A stretch of DNA of 64,000 nucleotides from CAZSSM01 sp964609385 (GTDB lineage: Bacteria; Planctomycetota; Planctomycetia; Isosphaerales; Isosphaeraceae): contig CAZSSM010000007.1 in NCBI GenBank assembly GCA_964609385.1, positions 1 to 64,000 of the forward strand, written 5' to 3'. Below are positions 62,852-64,000 of the stretch, piece by piece. Below the pieces are notes generated by a model that was not told where the DNA came from, did not search any database, and saw only the letters and a list, made by a program, of their open reading frames with translations. The position numbers were made by a program, and so were the translations under genes. Every line of letters starts with the position of its first letter. The stretch's first letter is position 1.

Positions 62852-64000
62852 TCAGGGGAGGACGACCGAGTCGGGTCGGGGGGCTCCATGGGCCAGCCAG
62901 TCGTAGACCGCCTCGAGCCGTTCGGCCTGGCGGTCCCATGTATATTCGTCGAGGACGAGCCTCCGGGCCCGACAAGCCCAGTCGTCCCGCTGGGTGCCGG
63001 AGGCGCTCCGGAGGGCATCGAGCCCCTCGGTCACGCCGGATACCGTCGGCGCGACGATCAGGCCCGCATTGTGCCGGGCTACCTCGGGGAAGTAGCAGGT
63101 CTCGGTGATCAGGACTGGTTTGGACGCCGCCATCGCCTCTAGGATGGCCATGCTGAATCCCTCGCTGTAGCTGGGCAGGACGAATGCGTCGGCGGCTCCC
63201 CAGACCGCCCGCGCCGATTCGCCGCCGACATGCCCCAGACGCGTGACCCGATCCAGCAAGCTCGTCGCGGCGAGCCGGTCCCGGAACGGCTCCCAGGCGC
63301 CGTCGTCGCGTCCAGCCAGCACCAGATGGAGATCCGGATGCCTCGAGGCCAACGTGATCATCGCCTCGGCCAGCAGGTCCAGTCCTTTCTTGACGTGCAA
63401 CCGTCCGAAGAAGAGTACGACGAATTTGCCGACCAACTCGGGATGCGCAGCTTCCAAAGCTCGGCGGTCGGGCAGGTCGTCAAAAGGGCGGGGATCGACC
63501 CCGTTAGGGATCCAGCAGATCGGCGTGCGTGGCGCCAGGCGACGGAGGGAGGTCACCTCGGGACGAGCCAGGGCGTGCAAGCAGGCCGCACTCCGGAGTC
63601 GTCGCGACTCGATCAGCGCTCCATAGACCTGTTTCTTCCAGCGCTTCTGACGAAGCGCCCACGGATCGGCCATCCCATGAGCGGCGACCAGATAGGGGAC
63701 CCTGGCCCGTTCTGCCAAGGCAGCCCCGACCCGCGTCTGTGACTGCCAGAGCCCATGGATGTGCACCAACTCGGCCCGTGCGATTGCCGAGGCCAAATCG
63801 TCTCGATCGGCGGGTCCGCGCAGGGGCAAGCCGTCCGGGACGGCGAACGCGTCGTCGTCTGAGGCGGTCAGCGTCAGAATCTCCACGGGGAATCGGCCGT
63901 CAGTTGCACACGCCCTCCCGGCCAATGCTCCGGTCATCCCGAGAATGCTCGGCACCATCCCACCGTCGCGCGAAGGGACCAGACCGTTGCAGATATGCAA
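62852..64000 (-). CDS. Family 4 glycosyltransferase, 5' end at the window edge
   Basis: At least 382 residues are visible and the frame is open up to the edge. HICNGLVPSRDGGMVPSILGMTGALAGR at the beginning looks like the true N-terminal region of a GT4 enzyme, so at most a few codons should be missing. Donor-site features are FVVLFFGRLHVKKGLDLLAEAM, LHLVLAGRDDGAWEPF and FVLPSYSEGFSMAILEAMAASKPVLITETC. It should transfer a hexose to a surface glycan. The neighbouring family 2 gene is its probable operon partner. Confidence 0.92.
   Translation of the reverse strand: MHICNGLVPSRDGGMVPSILGMTGALAGRACATDGRFPVEILTLTASDDDAFAVPDGLPLRGPADRDDLASAIARAELVHIHGLWQSQTRVGAALAERARVPYLVAAHGMADPWALRQKRWKKQVYGALIESRRLRSAACLHALARPEVTSLRRLAPRTPICWIPNGVDPRPFDDLPDRRALEAAHPELVGKFVVLFFGRLHVKKGLDLLAEAMITLASRHPDLHLVLAGRDDGAWEPFRDRLAATSLLDRVTRLGHVGGESARAVWGAADAFVLPSYSEGFSMAILEAMAASKPVLITETCYFPEVARHNAGLIVAPTVSGVTEGLDALRSASGTQRDDWACRARRLVLDEYTWDRQAERLEAVYDWLAHGAPRPDSVVLP

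Overview
The window is chromosomal DNA from a GC-rich planctomycete. I infer an Isosphaerales-type organism from family content alone: a DUF1549/DUF1553 cytochrome-like protein next to a Tat-exported DUF1501 protein, an ECF sigma/FecR pair, a fused GldF-GldG ABC permease with a DUF4340 partner, and a large repeat protein whose N-terminus carries an LEGR-x-AP motif of the planctomycete LEDR/LEPR kind. No ribosomal RNA or phylogenetic marker allows a firmer placement. I see no prophage, plasmid or CRISPR array. The only mobile DNA is an IS66-type transposase gene cut by the left edge.

Layout. 1-1219: IS66 transposase. 1394-9952 (minus): one probable operon, in transcription order ECF sigma, FecR-like membrane regulator, a tandem cysteine-less thioredoxin-fold protein, DUF1549/DUF1553, DUF1501 and a seven-bladed WD40 protein. 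10340-12678: a Tat-exported amidohydrolase, tRNA-Arg(ACG), and a TrmH-type RNA methyltransferase. 13018-18620: ABC ATPase, GldF-GldG fusion and DUF4340 protein, ending in a strong hairpin. 18846-20871: ilvN, ilvC and a short membrane protein that looks like a truncated family member. 20990-23839: ECF sigma, anti-sigma-like protein and TPR protein. 23858-25024: membrane-anchored hypothetical. 25062-28327 (minus): ferrous iron operon with two FeoA-like proteins, FeoB and a FeoB-associated Cys-rich protein, preceded by a Fur-box-like palindrome. 28529-33292 (minus): degenerate sigma-54-activator-like protein, Uma2 nuclease, lipoprotein, trpS.

33615-37660: a small DcrB-like protein convergent with a ComEC DNA-uptake channel fused to an alpha/beta hydrolase. 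37992-41589 (minus): a BlaI-type repressor and an M56 (BlaR1/MecR1) peptidase carrying a very acidic coiled-coil C-terminus of about 640 residues; three 13-bp operator-like palindromes lie just upstream. 42118-43119: secreted, C-terminally anchored hypothetical. 43807-45821: two envelope-polysaccharide glycosyltransferases, preceded by three tandem 22-bp repeats. 45852-49378 (minus): selB-selA. 49514-51046: Tat-exported hypothetical and a 62-residue ORF. 51303-53486 (minus): a soluble GAF-GAF chemoreceptor-like gene broken by one in-frame TGA. 53842-55872 (minus): a glycine/aspartate repeat surface protein. 55873-57065: largely empty DNA. 57066-64000: esterase, Tat-exported sugar isomerase-like protein, and three glycosyltransferases with a TPR membrane protein among them.

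The observations I consider most worth checking are the TGA-interrupted receptor lying about 2 kb from selA/selB, the ComEC-hydrolase fusion, the BlaI/M56 pair with its operators and unusual C-terminus, and the exact 220-residue duplication of a thioredoxin-like domain that has lost its active-site cysteines. All domain names are recognised by eye from motifs; no database search was run.
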